Shown: positions 24,554 through 34,985, counted from the stretch's first letter. The stretch is 45,707 nt of DNA from Asaia bogorensis (GCA_945897335.1 CAMDFP010000005.1:1-45707); one strand, 5' to 3'. Notes: generated by a model not told the origin, from the letters alone. Numbers and translations are program-made.

Positions 24554-25336
24554 ATGCGCATCGCCGATCTCGAAGGAAAGTCAGCCCTCGTCACCGGGTC
24601 GTCGACCGGCATCGGAGCCGCGGTCGCCATCGCGTTCGCCCGCGCCGGAATGAAGGTCGCCGTCCACTACAATGCCAGCAGGGAGCCGGCGGAGAAGGTC
24701 CTGGCCGAGGTCGAGGCCGCCGGCGCCAAGGCGATCCTGCTTTCCGGCGACGTCCGCAAGAGCGCGGCCTGCACCGGCCTGGTCGAGGCGACGGTGAAGG
24801 CCTTCGGCCGGCTCGACGTGCTGGTCAACAATGCCGGATCGGTGGTGGCGCGCGTGCCGGCCGAGGACGCGACCGACGATCTCTACGATGAGATCATGGA
24901 TCTGAACGCGCGCTCGGTCTTCGCCTGCAGCCGGGCGGCGGTGCGGGCTTTCCTTGCCGCCGGCTCCGGCGGCAAGGCCACCGGCAACATCATCTCGACC
25001 ACCTCGGTCGCCGCCCGCAACGGCGGCGGCGTCGGCTCCATCCTCTATGCCGGCGCCAAGGGTTTCGTCTCCAGCTACACCCGCGGCCTCGCCAAGGAAA
25101 TGGCGCCGACCGGCATCCGCGTCAACGCGGTGGCGCCCGGCATCATCCGCACGCCGCTGCACGACCGGCTGACCAAGCCGGAAGCCTACAAGGCCATGGT
25201 GGAGGCGACGCCGATGCGCCGCGACGGCACGTCCGAGGAATGCGCCGGCACTTACATCTACCTCGCCTCCGACACGCTTTCGAGCTTCGTCACCGGCCAG
25301 GTGATCGAGGTCAATGGCGGCCTGCTGATGCCGTAG
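24554..25336 (+). CDS. SDR-family NAD(P)-dependent oxidoreductase
   Basis: Classical short-chain dehydrogenase/reductase, 260 residues. Cofactor motif TGSSTGIG (residues 15-22), NNAG near 92, catalytic Ser in STTSVAARNGG and the Tyr-x-x-x-Lys pair in YAGAK near 168-172, then the C-terminal VTGQVIEVNGG. CAGGAG lies in front of the ATG. The enzyme resembles FabG-like 3-oxoacyl or sugar/alcohol reductases; the substrate is not evident. It is divergent from the RidA pair and followed by a long gene-free stretch. Confidence 0.9.
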   Translation: MRIADLEGKSALVTGSSTGIGAAVAIAFARAGMKVAVHYNASREPAEKVLAEVEAAGAKAILLSGDVRKSAACTGLVEATVKAFGRLDVLVNNAGSVVARVPAEDATDDLYDEIMDLNARSVFACSRAAVRAFLAAGSGGKATGNIISTTSVAARNGGGVGSILYAGAKGFVSSYTRGLAKEMAPTGIRVNAVAPGIIRTPLHDRLTKPEAYKAMVEATPMRRDGTSEECAGTYIYLASDTLSSFVTGQVIEVNGGLLMP

Positions 25337-25796
25337 ACGGACCGGGGTGCGACGATTCGATGCGGCGAAGCCGAGCGGTCGATCGGGGGCGTCGGCGCGA
25401 TCGGCCCCGGCAAGGTGGCGCCAGGGCACGTTCCCTTGCGACTTCTGGGTGTCGGGACCGGGCAAGAATGACCTCGCCAATGCCGGCTGCCGATAAGCTG
25501 GGCGGTTCCATATTTCTTAACGTGAAACAGCGGTCCGCCGCGGAAATCCACGCCGGATGGGCATCCTTCAAGGGATTGTTGACGGAGCGACAGGCTATGA
25601 GTGACACTGCGAACGGCGCCGGCTTCGGGGGGCTCTCTCGGGGTTGGCAAGCCCAACTAAGGTCGAGGGAGGCACGCGCGGCATCGTCTCCGTCCTGAGC
25701 GGGGACAGGCGCGCGTTGCTGGTCTGGGGAGTCGCCGCTGGCGCCGGATGCGCCGATCTTGATGTTATTTTCGACCGCTCGCCGCGGGGGTGATTG
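25337..25796. other. 460-bp gap between the SDR gene and the dipeptide ABC operon
   Basis: No convincing gene was found. Open frames here are GC-rich shadows; the best plus-strand one (from a GTG at 25521, or an ATG at 25597) ends at 25698 with low-complexity sequence. A 6-bp hairpin GCAAGG/CCTTGC (25410-25415 and 25434-25439) encloses the palindrome TGGCGCCA. The stretch 25500-25600 is richer in A+T than its surroundings and is the likeliest place for the operon promoter. A binding-protein gene, usually first in such operons, is absent. Confidence 0.4.
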
Positions 25797-26738
25797 ATGT
25801 ATGCCTACTTGATCCGACGAATCCTCGCGACCATCCCGGTCATGGCGGTGGTGGCGATCTTCGTCTTCTCGCTGCTGTTCCTCAGCCCCGGCGACCCGGC
25901 GGCGATCATCGCCGGCGATCTCGCGACCGCCGACGACATCGCCCGCATCCGCGAGCGCCTCGGCCTGAACGAGCCGTTCCTCGTCCAGTTCGGCAAGTGG
26001 GTCTTCAACCTCGCGCGCGGCGACCTCGGCGTTTCGATCTTCTCGAACCTGCCGGTCTCCAAGCTGATGCTCCAGCGCCTCGAGCCGACGCTGATGCTCA
26101 CCACCACGACGCTGGTGATCGCCATCTGCTCTGCGGTGCCGATGGGCGTGATCGCGGCATGGAAGGCCGGCACCTTCATCGATCGCGGCGTCATGCTGTT
26201 CGCGGTGCTGGGCTTCTCCTTCCCGTCGTTCGTGCTGGGATATCTCCTGATCTACGCCTTCGCCATCAAGCTCGAGGTGCTGCCGGTCCAGGGCTACACC
26301 TCGATCAGCAAGGGTTTCGGCCCGTTCCTCAACAACATCGTCCTGCCGTCGCTCACGCTCGGCATGGTCCAGGCGGCGCTGATCGCGCGCATGACCCGCA
26401 CTTCGGTTCTCGAGGTGCTGGCCGAGGACTACATCCGCACCGCGCATGCCAAGGGGCTTGCCACCAACAAGGTGCTGATCGGGCACGCGCTGAAGAACGC
26501 CGCCGTGCCGATCGTCACCATCATCGGCGTCAGCTTCGCGCTCCTGATCGGCGGCGCCATCATCACCGAGAGCGTCTTCGCCATTCCGGGACTCGGTCGT
26601 CTCACCGTCGACGCGATCCTCCGGCGTGACTATCCGATCATCCAGGGCGTGATTCTGGTGTTCAGCGGCGCCTACGTGCTGGTGAACCTCGCCGTGGACA
26701 TCATCTACACGTTCCTCGATCCGCGAATCCGCTACTGA
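25797..26738 (+). CDS. Dipeptide-type ABC transporter permease (DppB family)
   Basis: Inner-membrane permease of 313 residues, first gene of the operon. MYAYLIRRILATIPVMAVV is the standard DppB/OppB N-terminus, followed by FLSPGDPAAIIAG and RERLGLNEPF. The EAA cytoplasmic loop reads EVLAEDYIRTAHAKGLATNK near residues 200-220, and the C-terminus ends DIIYTFLDPRIRY, as usual. The ATG at 25797 follows GCGGGGGTGATTG. With the next permease it forms the membrane channel for a peptide, opine, nickel or similar solute. Confidence 0.95.
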   Translation: MYAYLIRRILATIPVMAVVAIFVFSLLFLSPGDPAAIIAGDLATADDIARIRERLGLNEPFLVQFGKWVFNLARGDLGVSIFSNLPVSKLMLQRLEPTLMLTTTTLVIAICSAVPMGVIAAWKAGTFIDRGVMLFAVLGFSFPSFVLGYLLIYAFAIKLEVLPVQGYTSISKGFGPFLNNIVLPSLTLGMVQAALIARMTRTSVLEVLAEDYIRTAHAKGLATNKVLIGHALKNAAVPIVTIIGVSFALLIGGAIITESVFAIPGLGRLTVDAILRRDYPIIQGVILVFSGAYVLVNLAVDIIYTFLDPRIRY

Positions 26739-26767
26739 CGGCCGCGAAGGCAAGGAGTCACCGACCC

Positions 26768-27655
26768 ATGACCGCGACCACCCCCGCCGTCATCGACATC
26801 ATCGAACCGCCGAAGCCGCTTGGCCAGCAGCTCTACGAGTTCTGCCGCCGCAACAAGACGGTCGTGTTCGGCTCGGCGTTGCTGTTCTCCATGGTGTTCA
26901 TCGCCATCTTCGCGCCCTTCTTCGCGCCGGGCGATCCGCTGGCGCTGGCGCCGGCGCGGCGGCTCAGGCCGCCGTCGGAGACCTACTGGTTCGGTACCGA
27001 CATGTTCGGCCGCGACGTCTACACGCGGACGATCTACGGCACGCGCATCTCGCTGATCGTCGGCATCTCCGTCTCCGTGCTCTCGACCCTCGTCGGCCTC
27101 GTCATCGGCATGCTGTCCGGCTACGTCCGCATGGTGGATGCCATCGTGATGCGGATCATGGACGGACTGATGGCGATCCCGGGCATCCTGCTCGCGATCG
27201 CGATGATGGCGCTCACCAAGGCCTCGGTGGAGAACGTCATCATCGCCATCACCATCCCCGAGGTTCCGCGCGTCGTCCGCCTGGTACGTGGCGTCGTGCT
27301 GCAGATCCGCGAGCAGCCCTACATCGAGGCGGCTCAGTCGATCGGAACCAAGTTCCACCGCATCCTGATCAAGCACATCCTGCCCAACATCATGGCGCCG
27401 CTGATCGTGCAGGCCACTTACATCTGCGCCGCCGCCGTCCTGATCGAGGCCGGCCTGTCGTTCCTCGGCGCCGGTACCCCGCCGAACATCCCGAGCTGGG
27501 GCAACATCATGGCGGAGGGTCGGACCTTCTTCCAGATCGCCTTCTGGATCATCCTGTTCCCCGGCCTGTTCCTTTCGGTGACCGTTCTCGCGATCAATCT
27601 CCTCGGCGACGGGCTTCGGGATGCGCTCGACCCGCGTCTCGCCCGCCGCATGTAA
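26768..27655 (+). CDS. Dipeptide-type ABC transporter permease (DppC family)
   Basis: Partner permease of 295 residues. A soluble N-terminus, first helix at about residues 34-55, then [22 protein letters not shown], the DppC hallmark that follows the first helix. The EAA loop is [20 protein letters not shown] near residue 180-200. It ends [15 protein letters not shown], again diagnostic. AAGGAG precedes the ATG, 29 bp after dppB. Confidence 0.95.
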   Translation: MTATTPAVIDIIEPPKPLGQQLYEFCRRNKTVVFGSALLFSMVFIAIFAPFFAPGDPLALAPARRLRPPSETYWFGTDMFGRDVYTRTIYGTRISLIVGISVSVLSTLVGLVIGMLSGYVRMVDAIVMRIMDGLMAIPGILLAIAMMALTKASVENVIIAITIPEVPRVVRLVRGVVLQIREQPYIEAAQSIGTKFHRILIKHILPNIMAPLIVQATYICAAAVLIEAGLSFLGAGTPPNIPSWGNIMAEGRTFFQIAFWIILFPGLFLSVTVLAINLLGDGLRDALDPRLARRM

Positions 27656-27677
27656 AACCGACCGCACAAGGAATTCG

Positions 27678-28719
27678 ATGGTGCAGGCAACGCAGACCAT
27701 GGCCCGACCCGATCCCGGCTCGGGCCAGGCGGAAAAGGTCCTCGAGATCGAGGATCTGAAGACGCACTTCTTCACGCGCGATGGCGTCGTCCGCGCCGTC
27801 GACGGCGTCTCCTACCACGTGCTCAAGGGCGAGACCCTCGGGGTGGTGGGCGAGTCCGGCTGCGGCAAGTCGGTGACCGCGCTGTCGGTCCTACGCCTCA
27901 TCGCCAAGCCCGGGCGCATCGTCCAGGGTCAGATCAAGATGTCCGGGCGCAACCTGCTCGAGCTCTCCGACGAGGAGATGCGCTCGATCCGCGGCAACGA
28001 CATCTCGATGATCTTCCAGGAGCCGATGACGTCGCTGAACCCGGTGCTTACGCTGGGCCGGCAGATCGCCGAGACGATCATGCTGCACCAGGGGCTCAGC
28101 AAGAAGGACGCCTGGGACAAGTCGGTCGAGATGCTGAAGCTCGTGCGCATTCCCGAGGCCGAGCGACGGGTGCACGAGTATCCGTTCCAGATGTCGGGCG
28201 GCATGCGCTAGCGCGTGATGATCGCGATGGCGCTGTCCTGCAATCCCAAGGTTCTGCTCGCCGACGAGCCGACGACCGCCCTCGACGTCACCATCCAGGC
28301 GCAGATCATCCATCTGATGCTCGAGCTCAAGGAAAAGACCGGCACTGCGATCGTGCTGATCACCCATGATCTCGGCGTGGTCGCCGAAACCTGCCAGCGC
28401 GTGGTCGTCATGTACGCCGGCAAGAAGGTCGAGGAAGCGACGGCCGACGAGCTGTTCGAGCGGCCGCTGCACCCCTATACGGTCGGGCTGATGAAGTCGG
28501 TGCCAAGGCTCGACCGCGCCGCGGTCGAGGGGCAGACGCGCCTGACCGAGATCCCGGGCATGGTGCCGTCGCTGAAGAACATGCCGCCGGGCTGCGCCTT
28601 TGCGCCGCGATGTGTCTTCGCGACCGAACGCTGCCGGGTCGAGGTGCCGCCCTTCGAGATGAAGGCCGGCGGTCACTATGCCGCGTGCTTCAATTCCGAC
28701 AAGGTGGCGGAGGCGTATC

Positions 28720-28727
<8 letters not shown>
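27678..28727 (+). pseudogene. Dipeptide ABC transporter ATPase (DppD family) interrupted by an in-frame amber codon
   Basis: The reading frame is a complete DppD-type ATPase of 349 codons plus stop, except for TAG at 28209-28211 (codon 178). Before it are Walker A GESGCGKS (58-65) and the Q-loop [12 protein letters not shown]. The TAG falls in the signature motif, where the sequence runs S-G-G-M-R[12 protein letters not shown]; the normal residue is Gln, so one C-to-T change (CAG to TAG) explains it. After it the same frame continues with Walker [13 protein letters not shown], the H-loop and the oligopeptide C-terminal cysteine region. Products would be a 177-residue fragment without Walker B and possibly a restart at ATG 28218. 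The rest is undamaged, so the change is recent, a sequencing error, or read through. The 3' end overlaps the next gene by 8 bp. Confidence 0.85.
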
Positions 28728-29787
<1,060 letters not shown>

Positions 29788-29817
29788 ACGCATCGCCGTT
29801 CTTCGGAGTCGAGAAAG

Positions 29818-29849
29818 CCCCGGCCTGAGAAGGCCGGGGTTTTTCTTTT
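29818..29849 (+). terminator. Rho-independent terminator of the dipeptide ABC operon
   Basis: Stem CCCCGGCC (29818-29825) and GGCCGGGG (29832-29839), loop TGAGAA, then TTTTTCTTTT (29840-29849). A textbook intrinsic terminator, 30 bp after the dppF stop. On the other strand it lies just after the sugar permease gene and may end that operon too. Confidence 0.92.
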
Positions 29850-30700
29850 CAGCTCTTCACCGCGCCGGCGGTGAGGCCCGAGACCATGTAGCGCTTGAAG
29901 ACGTAGTAGATGGCGGCCGGGGGGAACGAGTAGATCAGCCCCGTTGTCATCAGCAGCTCCCAGGGCGAATCATCGGCCGAGAGGAAGTTGCCGAGCGCCA
30001 CCGGAAGCGTGATGGTCGTGTCCTTCGAGAGCAGCAGGAACGCGTAGAGATACTCGTTCCACGCCAGCAGCAGCGCGTAGGTGCCGATGGCGACCATCGA
30101 GGGCGCCATCAGCGGAATGTAGATCAGGCGGAACAGCTGCATCGGCGTGGCGCCGTCCATTACCGCGGCCTCGTCGAGCTCGACCGGCAGCTTGTCGGAG
30201 GCCTGCTTCAGGACCCAGATGGCATAGGGCGATGCGATGGTCACCATCGCCAGGATCAGCGCCCACTGGCTGTTGAGGAGGCCGTAGATGCCCATGGTCT
30301 TGTACATGGGCACGGCCAGGAACGCGGCCGGGATGAAGTATGTGAGCAGCGCCATGTTCATCACCGTGCGCCCGCCCTTCACCTTGAGCCGGCTGATGGC
30401 GAAGGCGGCCGACGTTGCGATCAGCAGCGTCAGCGCGCCGATCGAGACGGCGATGAACAGCGAGTTCCAGAGCTGCTGCCAGAAATGGATCAGGAAGTAG
30501 TGCTTCTGGGTGAAGACGATCTCGAAATTCCGGAGCGTCGGGTTGTCGGGCCAGAGATGGCCGGCGAAGGCCGAGTCCTTCGGCGATATGGCGAATAGGA
30601 ACAGGTGGTAGATCGGCAGGATGGTCCACAGGAACAGCGGAATGCCGATCAGCAGCAGCTTGGCCTCGGTGGAGACGGCCTGGCGCGAAGGCAGCTTCAT
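29849..30700 (-). CDS. Carbohydrate ABC transporter permease (MalG family)
   Basis: Inner-membrane permease, 283 residues, six helices. The EAA loop is ELDEAAVMDGATPMQLFRLI near residues 195-215, the MalG/UgpE form, and the C-terminus ends YMVSGLTAGAVKS, a classic end for this family. FAFAISRLKVKGGR-like segment (AAFAISRLKVKG) matches the helix-2 region. It overlaps the MalF-type gene by 4 bp and is the last gene of the sugar operon. Confidence 0.94.
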   Translation of the reverse strand: MKLPSRQAVSTEAKLLLIGIPLFLWTILPIYHLFLFAISPKDSAFAGHLWPDNPTLRNFEIVFTQKHYFLIHFWQQLWNSLFIAVSIGALTLLIATSAAFAISRLKVKGGRTVMNMALLTYFIPAAFLAVPMYKTMGIYGLLNSQWALILAMVTIASPYAIWVLKQASDKLPVELDEAAVMDGATPMQLFRLIYIPLMAPSMVAIGTYALLLAWNEYLYAFLLLSKDTTITLPVALGNFLSADDSPWELLMTTGLIYSFPPAAIYYVFKRYMVSGLTAGAVKS

Positions 30701-31575
30701 TTCGACAGCCGCTTCATCATGAAATAGACCAGCGGCAGGACCAGCGGCAGGGCGCAGACGATGCTGGCCATCGCCATGTCGACCTCGTCGAGGCGCAGAT
30801 AGCGGATGCCCAGCGTCGCCAGCACGTGGGTGAGATCGGCGGGGCCGCCGCCGGTCAGGAGGTAGACGCTGTTGAAGTCGCCCAGCGTCCAGATCATCGA
30901 GAGCAGCGTGCAGGTGACGTAGAGCGTCTGCATCGACGGCCAGGTCACGTAGCGAAAGCGGTTCCAGCCTGTGGCGCCGTCGACCGAGGCGGCCTCGTAG
31001 AGGTCGGCGGAGATGGAGAGCCGGCCCGAGAGCAGGATCAACGTCCAGAACGGCAGCGACTTCCAGATATGGACGACGATGGCGAGCGAAAGCGCCAGCG
31101 TCGGGTCATTGAGCCAGTTCGGGCCGTCCTCGGTCGTCAGGTTGAAGATGATCGTGTTGATGATCCCCCATTCCGGATTCAGCATGAATCGCATGGATAG
31201 GATGGTGGGGATCGAGGGCACCGCCCAGGGCAGGATGAAGAGGACCGAGAGCCAGCGGATCCAGACCCGTTGGCGCGTGAAGAACTCGGCAAGGCCGAGC
31301 GCGATCATCATCTTGAGATTGATGCCGACGATCAGGAACACCAGCGTGTTCACGACCGAGCGGGCGAAGATCGGGTCCTCGTAGAGCTTCTCGTAGCTGT
31401 ACGGGTGGCGGGCGAGCCAGAGCCCGTAGCCGATCGGATAGATGACGAAGAGAAGGAAGATCAGGATGTAGGGCGCGATCAGCACCAGGCCCCAGGCCTG
31501 GGCGGCCGACATGCGCCGCGGTGCAGGCCTGGTCGGCCGGACCGTGCCCGCATCGGGAAGGGCGATCGTGGACAT
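30697..31575 (-). CDS. Carbohydrate ABC transporter permease (MalF family)
   Basis: Partner permease of 292 residues. Six predicted helices, the first at about residues 29-50 (WGLVLIAPYILIFLLFVIYP). The EAA loop is DLYEAASVDGATGWNRFRYV, the UgpA/MalF pattern. It follows the binding-protein gene across a 63-bp space that contains a stable hairpin. No MalK-type ATPase gene is present anywhere in this operon, so a shared ATPase from elsewhere is probably used. Confidence 0.94.
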   Translation of the reverse strand: MSTIALPDAGTVRPTRPAPRRMSAAQAWGLVLIAPYILIFLLFVIYPIGYGLWLARHPYSYEKLYEDPIFARSVVNTLVFLIVGINLKMMIALGLAEFFTRQRVWIRWLSVLFILPWAVPSIPTILSMRFMLNPEWGIINTIIFNLTTEDGPNWLNDPTLALSLAIVVHIWKSLPFWTLILLSGRLSISADLYEAASVDGATGWNRFRYVTWPSMQTLYVTCTLLSMIWTLGDFNSVYLLTGGGPADLTHVLATLGIRYLRLDEVDMAMASIVCALPLVLPLVYFMMKRLSK

Positions 31576-31591
31576 CGGACGGGATCGAGGT

Positions 31592-31624
31592 CCCGGCCGC
31601 TCCGTCAGATCCGGAGCGGCCGGG
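31592..31624 (-). promoter_or_regulatory. Intercistronic hairpin between sugar-binding protein and permease genes
   Basis: Perfect 13-bp inverted repeat (CCCGGCCGCTCCG at 31592-31604, complement at 31612-31624) with a 7-base loop, 14 bp past the binding-protein stop. There is no T-run. Such hairpins commonly let the binding-protein message persist at higher levels than that of the permeases, by blocking 3' exonucleases or partly ending transcription. Confidence 0.65.
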
Positions 31625-31638
31625 GAGTCTCCTTCAGG

Positions 31639-33006
31639 TCAGCCCGCGACCTGCTTGATGCGGGCGATCATCTCGTCCACGGCCTTTTCGACCGGGACCT
31701 TCTCGCTGACCACGCGGTTCATCGCCTTGGCCCAGACGTTCTCGTTGTTGAGGATGGTGAACTTGTAGTTCTTGGTGAACTCGAAGGGCACCGTTCCCGA
31801 CTTGAACTGCTGGTAGACCGCCTTGCGATGATGATCGGCCTGCCAGAACGGGCTTTCCTGAGCCTTCTTGGTCACCGGGAACCAGCGGCCGAGCGAGCCT
31901 TCGACATAGGGCGTCAGGTTTTCTTCCTGGACCAGGAAGGTGACGAATTCCTTCGCCCGTGCCTTGTTCTTGGCGTCGGCGAAGATCACGCCGGTCTTGA
32001 CTGCCGAGCGGTACTTCATCGGCGTGCCGTCGGGCTTCCTCGGGAAGCCTGCGGTCGCGATCGCCTCGTCATAGTACTTCTTGCCGAGCGCGCGCTCTTC
32101 CGGCTTGAGGTTGGCGTTGTTGGCGTCGTCGAGCCACTTGGCGGCGATCGAGATCGTCGCGTTGTGGGTCATCACCGTGGTCCGATTGTGGAAGGCGACG
32201 TTGTTGTCCGGGTCCTTCCAGTTCGTCGACGACGGCGGGCTGCAGCCCTTGGTGTAGGGGGCGGTGTAGTCGCGCAGCGCGCTGACCAGGCCGGCCTTCA
32301 CCTTGGGATCGTCGACCAGGAGCTTGCCGTTGTCGTCGACCAGCTTGACGTTGTAGGCGTCGGCGAAAGTCAGGAACGAGTAGCTGGCATCGCTCGAATC
32401 GACGCCCATCGGCATGCCGATGCCGAAGCCCCGGGTTCCGGTCGCCTTGCGGTAGGCGGGCTGGACCTTGTCGCACCAGAACGACCAGTACTCCTTCCAC
32501 GTCCCCGGAACGTCCGCCGGCTTGAAGCCGGCCGTGCTCAGCAGGTCGTTCCAGTACTGGATGTGCATGGTCTGCTGCTTCAGCGGGAAGGCGTAGTAGG
32601 CCTTCTTCTTGGCCTTGTCGCTGTAGAGGAAGGTGGTCGCGAGCGCGCTCGCCTCGAAGGTGTCCTTGATCGGATTGATCGCGTCCGAAATGTCCTCGAG
32701 CTTGCCGTCGAAGGCCCATTTTCCGGTGGTCTGGAAGTCGTAGACGTCGGCATAGGCGACGTCGGGCGGGGTGCCCGAGTCCATCGCCGCGACCGTCTTC
32801 GGGATCATGTCCTGGACCGCGTATTGCGACAGGTCGACCTTGACCCCGCTCTTCTTCTCGAACTTGGCGATCGCCTCGTAGAGCGCGTCGTCCTCGGCCT
32901 TGTAGAAGCCCTTCACCCAGAAGACCGTCAGCTTGTCCTGCGCCTGGGCATGGGCGGAGAACATCAAGGCGGACAGCGCCACGGCACCAAAGATGACTTT
33001 TTTCAT
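31639..33006 (-). CDS. Sugar ABC transporter substrate-binding protein (family 1)
   Basis: Periplasmic receptor of 455 residues. ATG 33006 has GGGAGGAAC in front and gives a clean signal peptide (MKKVIFGAVALSALMFSAHAQA). The mature protein starts DKLTVFWVKGFYKAEDDAL and contains the SBP_bac_1 pattern (FEKKSGVKVDL near residue 50, GTPPDVAYADVYDF near 80, NNENVWAKAMNRVVSEK at the C-terminus). The mature length of about 430 is usual for oligosaccharide or sugar-derivative binders. Given the neighbours, a sugar acid or its glycoside is a plausible ligand. Confidence 0.93.
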   Translation of the reverse strand: MKKVIFGAVALSALMFSAHAQAQDKLTVFWVKGFYKAEDDALYEAIAKFEKKSGVKVDLSQYAVQDMIPKTVAAMDSGTPPDVAYADVYDFQTTGKWAFDGKLEDISDAINPIKDTFEASALATTFLYSDKAKKKAYYAFPLKQQTMHIQYWNDLLSTAGFKPADVPGTWKEYWSFWCDKVQPAYRKATGTRGFGIGMPMGVDSSDASYSFLTFADAYNVKLVDDNGKLLVDDPKVKAGLVSALRDYTAPYTKGCSPPSSTNWKDPDNNVAFHNRTTVMTHNATISIAAKWLDDANNANLKPEERALGKKYYDEAIATAGFPRKPDGTPMKYRSAVKTGVIFADAKNKARAKEFVTFLVQEENLTPYVEGSLGRWFPVTKKAQESPFWQADHHRKAVYQQFKSGTVPFEFTKNYKFTILNNENVWAKAMNRVVSEKVPVEKAVDEMIARIKQVAG

Positions 33007-33117
33007 GCAGTTCCTCCCTACTGAAGGGGAGGTTACCCGCTCGCCGGCTTGTCTGACAACCGTCCCGGCACTCGACCTTGGTCGCAACGTCGTGAGGCGC
33101 ACAATATTTGAGCAGCC

Positions 33118-34290
33118 CTAGCCGAGCAGTCCGCGCTTCGCCAGGTTCCGCATCAGGGCGCTGGTGCCGAAGGTCCAGGGCGGGGCCCTGTCGGTCGGGG
33201 CGACCCGGTTGACCAGGGCGCCCAGGCGTTCGGCCCGGATGGTGACGACGTCGCCGAACTCGTGGGTGAAGCCCAGGCCCGGCTTGGAGCGGTCCTGGGT
33301 CGGGGCGAACATGGTTCCGGAGTAGAGGCAGACGCCGTCCGGGTACTGGTGACTGGGGTTCAGCAGCTGGCCGACCAGGTCGGTCAGGTCGCGGCTGATC
33401 TCGGCGACCGACGACGCCCCCTTCATGACGAACTGGTCCGGGCCGTCGACCCTGAGCTCGACCACGGTGTTCCTCAGGTCGTCGAGGGTGTAGCCCTCGT
33501 CGAACAGGCGGACGAAGGGGCCGATGGCGCTGGACGCGTTCTGGTCCTTGGCTTTGCCAAGGAGCAGGCCGGAGCGGCCCTCGACGTCGCGGAGGTTGAC
33601 GTCGTTGCCGAGGCTGGCGCCGACGATCCTGCCGGCGGCGCTCACGACCATGACGATCTCGGGCTCGGGATTGTTCCAGGTCGACTTCGGATGGACGCCG
33701 ATCTCGGCGCCGACGCCGACCGAGGCCATCGGCGGGCACTTGGTGAAGATCTCGGCGTCGGGACCGATCCCGACCTCGAGGTACTGGGACCAGCGGCCCT
33801 TCTTGATCAGCAGCTCTTTCAGCCGCATGGCCTCCTCGGAGCCCGGCTTCAGCGCTTTCAGGCTGGTGCCGATCTCGCGCTGGATCTCGGCGCGGATGGC
33901 ATCGCCCTTGGTCGGGTCGCCCTTGGCCTGCTCCTCGACCAGCCGCTCCAGCATGCTGGAGACGAAGGTGACGCCCGATGCCTTCACCGCCTGCAGGTCG
34001 ATCGGGGCGAGGAAATAGGGCTTCTTCGCATCGATCGAACCCGCCTCGCTGTTGGCGAGGATCTCGGCGACGCTGCCGAGGCTGGGTCCGGTCGCGGCGC
34101 GAAAGCGCTTCAGCGGATCGGCATCGTTGCAGAGATCCGAGACGGTCGGCGCCGCCTTGGTGATGTCGAACACGCCGGCTTCCGTCACCTTGACGACGGA
34201 GGGGCCCTCGACCGCGGGCAGCCAGACGCGGCCGACGAGGCTGGCTTTGGTCCAGTCGACGGGAAGACAGGTCGCGATATCCAGGGTCAT
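33118..34290 (-). CDS. Fumarylacetoacetate-hydrolase-fold protein, likely 2-keto-3-deoxy sugar-acid dehydratase
   Basis: FAH-family enzyme of 390 residues, longer than simple FAH proteins (about 220-280) and matching the pentose-oxidation dehydratases of Azospirillum and Caulobacter (2-keto-3-deoxy-arabinonate/xylonate dehydratase). The metal site lies in VGVGAEIGVHPKS and PEPEIVMVV, with GNDVNLRDVEGRSGLLLGKAKDQ-like sequence following (positions about 225-265). The C-terminal LYSGTMFAPTQDR and FTHEFGDVVTI are typical. It is 2 bp behind the RraA-like gene and divergent from a keto-deoxy sugar kinase, which supports a role in sugar-acid breakdown. FAH of aromatic pathways is less likely in this setting. 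Confidence 0.85.
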   Translation of the reverse strand: MTLDIATCLPVDWTKASLVGRVWLPAVEGPSVVKVTEAGVFDITKAAPTVSDLCNDADPLKRFRAATGPSLGSVAEILANSEAGSIDAKKPYFLAPIDLQAVKASGVTFVSSMLERLVEEQAKGDPTKGDAIRAEIQREIGTSLKALKPGSEEAMRLKELLIKKGRWSQYLEVGIGPDAEIFTKCPPMASVGVGAEIGVHPKSTWNNPEPEIVMVVSAAGRIVGASLGNDVNLRDVEGRSGLLLGKAKDQNASSAIGPFVRLFDEGYTLDDLRNTVVELRVDGPDQFVMKGASSVAEISRDLTDLVGQLLNPSHQYPDGVCLYSGTMFAPTQDRSKPGLGFTHEFGDVVTIRAERLGALVNRVAPTDRAPPWTFGTSALMRNLAKRGLLG

Positions 34291-34292
34291 GG

Positions 34293-34985
34293 TCAGAACT
34301 TGCCGTATTTGAGGTAAGCCTTCTCGGGATCCATGCCGGCCAGGATCGACTTCCGCATGTCGCTCTCGGTCGAGACCACGCGTTCGGTCTCGGCGACGGC
34401 GTCCGCGGCCATGTCCTTCGGCAGCACGACGATGCCGTCGCGGTCGCCAAGGAGGTGGTCGCCGGTGCGGACCGTGACCGTGCCCATCGTGACCGGCTCG
34501 CCGAACAGATGCTCGTCGGGGATCCAGGTCTCGACGATGTCAGCGGGAGTGTTGTGCGTGCAGAAGACCGGAAAGCGCATGTCGAGGATGAAGTCGGTGT
34601 CGCGGCAGGCGCCGTCGACGACATAGCCGCGGGTCTTCTTCACCATCAGCGCGCGGGCCGAGAGCTCGCCCATCAGCGCGATCGCATGCGTGTTCGGCTG
34701 GCAGACGATGACCTTGCCCGGCGGGATCTTTGAGAGCACTCGAGCCCAACGCAGCAGGGTCTCGTGCTTGGACATGGTCTGATCTACCCGTCCGGAGATG
34801 GTGTAGACCTCGCCCGCCACCTTTACCTTGGGATCGAGGGGGCGGATGGTCGTGGGCAGCACGCAGTTGCCATGGCCCATGCCCTTCAGCACGTCATGCA
34901 CGGCCGAGGCATAGCAGCGGATCAGCCGGTCGCCGAGGCTCACCGTCGATTTGCGGCCTGACGTCGATTTCTTGCGCGCGGCCAT
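34293..34985 (-). CDS. RraA-like protein (possible 4-hydroxy-2-oxo-acid aldolase/decarboxylase)
   Basis: RraA/HMG-aldolase fold, 230 residues. ATG 34985 follows GGGGAGGAT; ATGs further upstream would run into the divergent gene. The metal/substrate motif G-x-V-V-D-G-A-C-R-D (near residue 123-132) includes the Arg-Asp pair used by class II pyruvate aldolases of this fold. DHLLGDRDGIVVLP near 175-190 is the usual second motif. The N-terminal MAARKKSTSGRKS tail is basic and probably disordered. Real RNase E regulation is unlikely; in a sugar-acid operon, splitting a 2-keto acid to pyruvate or oxaloacetate chemistry is more sensible (inference). Confidence 0.85.
   Translation of the reverse strand: MAARKKSTSGRKSTVSLGDRLIRCYASAVHDVLKGMGHGNCVLPTTIRPLDPKVKVAGEVYTISGRVDQTMSKHETLLRWARVLSKIPPGKVIVCQPNTHAIALMGELSARALMVKKTRGYVVDGACRDTDFILDMRFPVFCTHNTPADIVETWIPDEHLFGEPVTMGTVTVRTGDHLLGDRDGIVVLPKDMAADAVAETERVVSTESDMRKSILAGMDPEKAYLKYGKF

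Noticed and set aside
25311-26753. Minus-strand frame of 480 codons covering the gap and dppB
   Set aside because: His/Arg/Asp-rich shadow; no start context or motif, and most of it is opposite dppB.
32069-34624. Minus-strand 851-codon frame over the sugar-binding and FAH genes
   Set aside because: Another frame on the same strand as real genes; Arg/Pro/Gln-rich, no recognisable domain, spans several intact genes.
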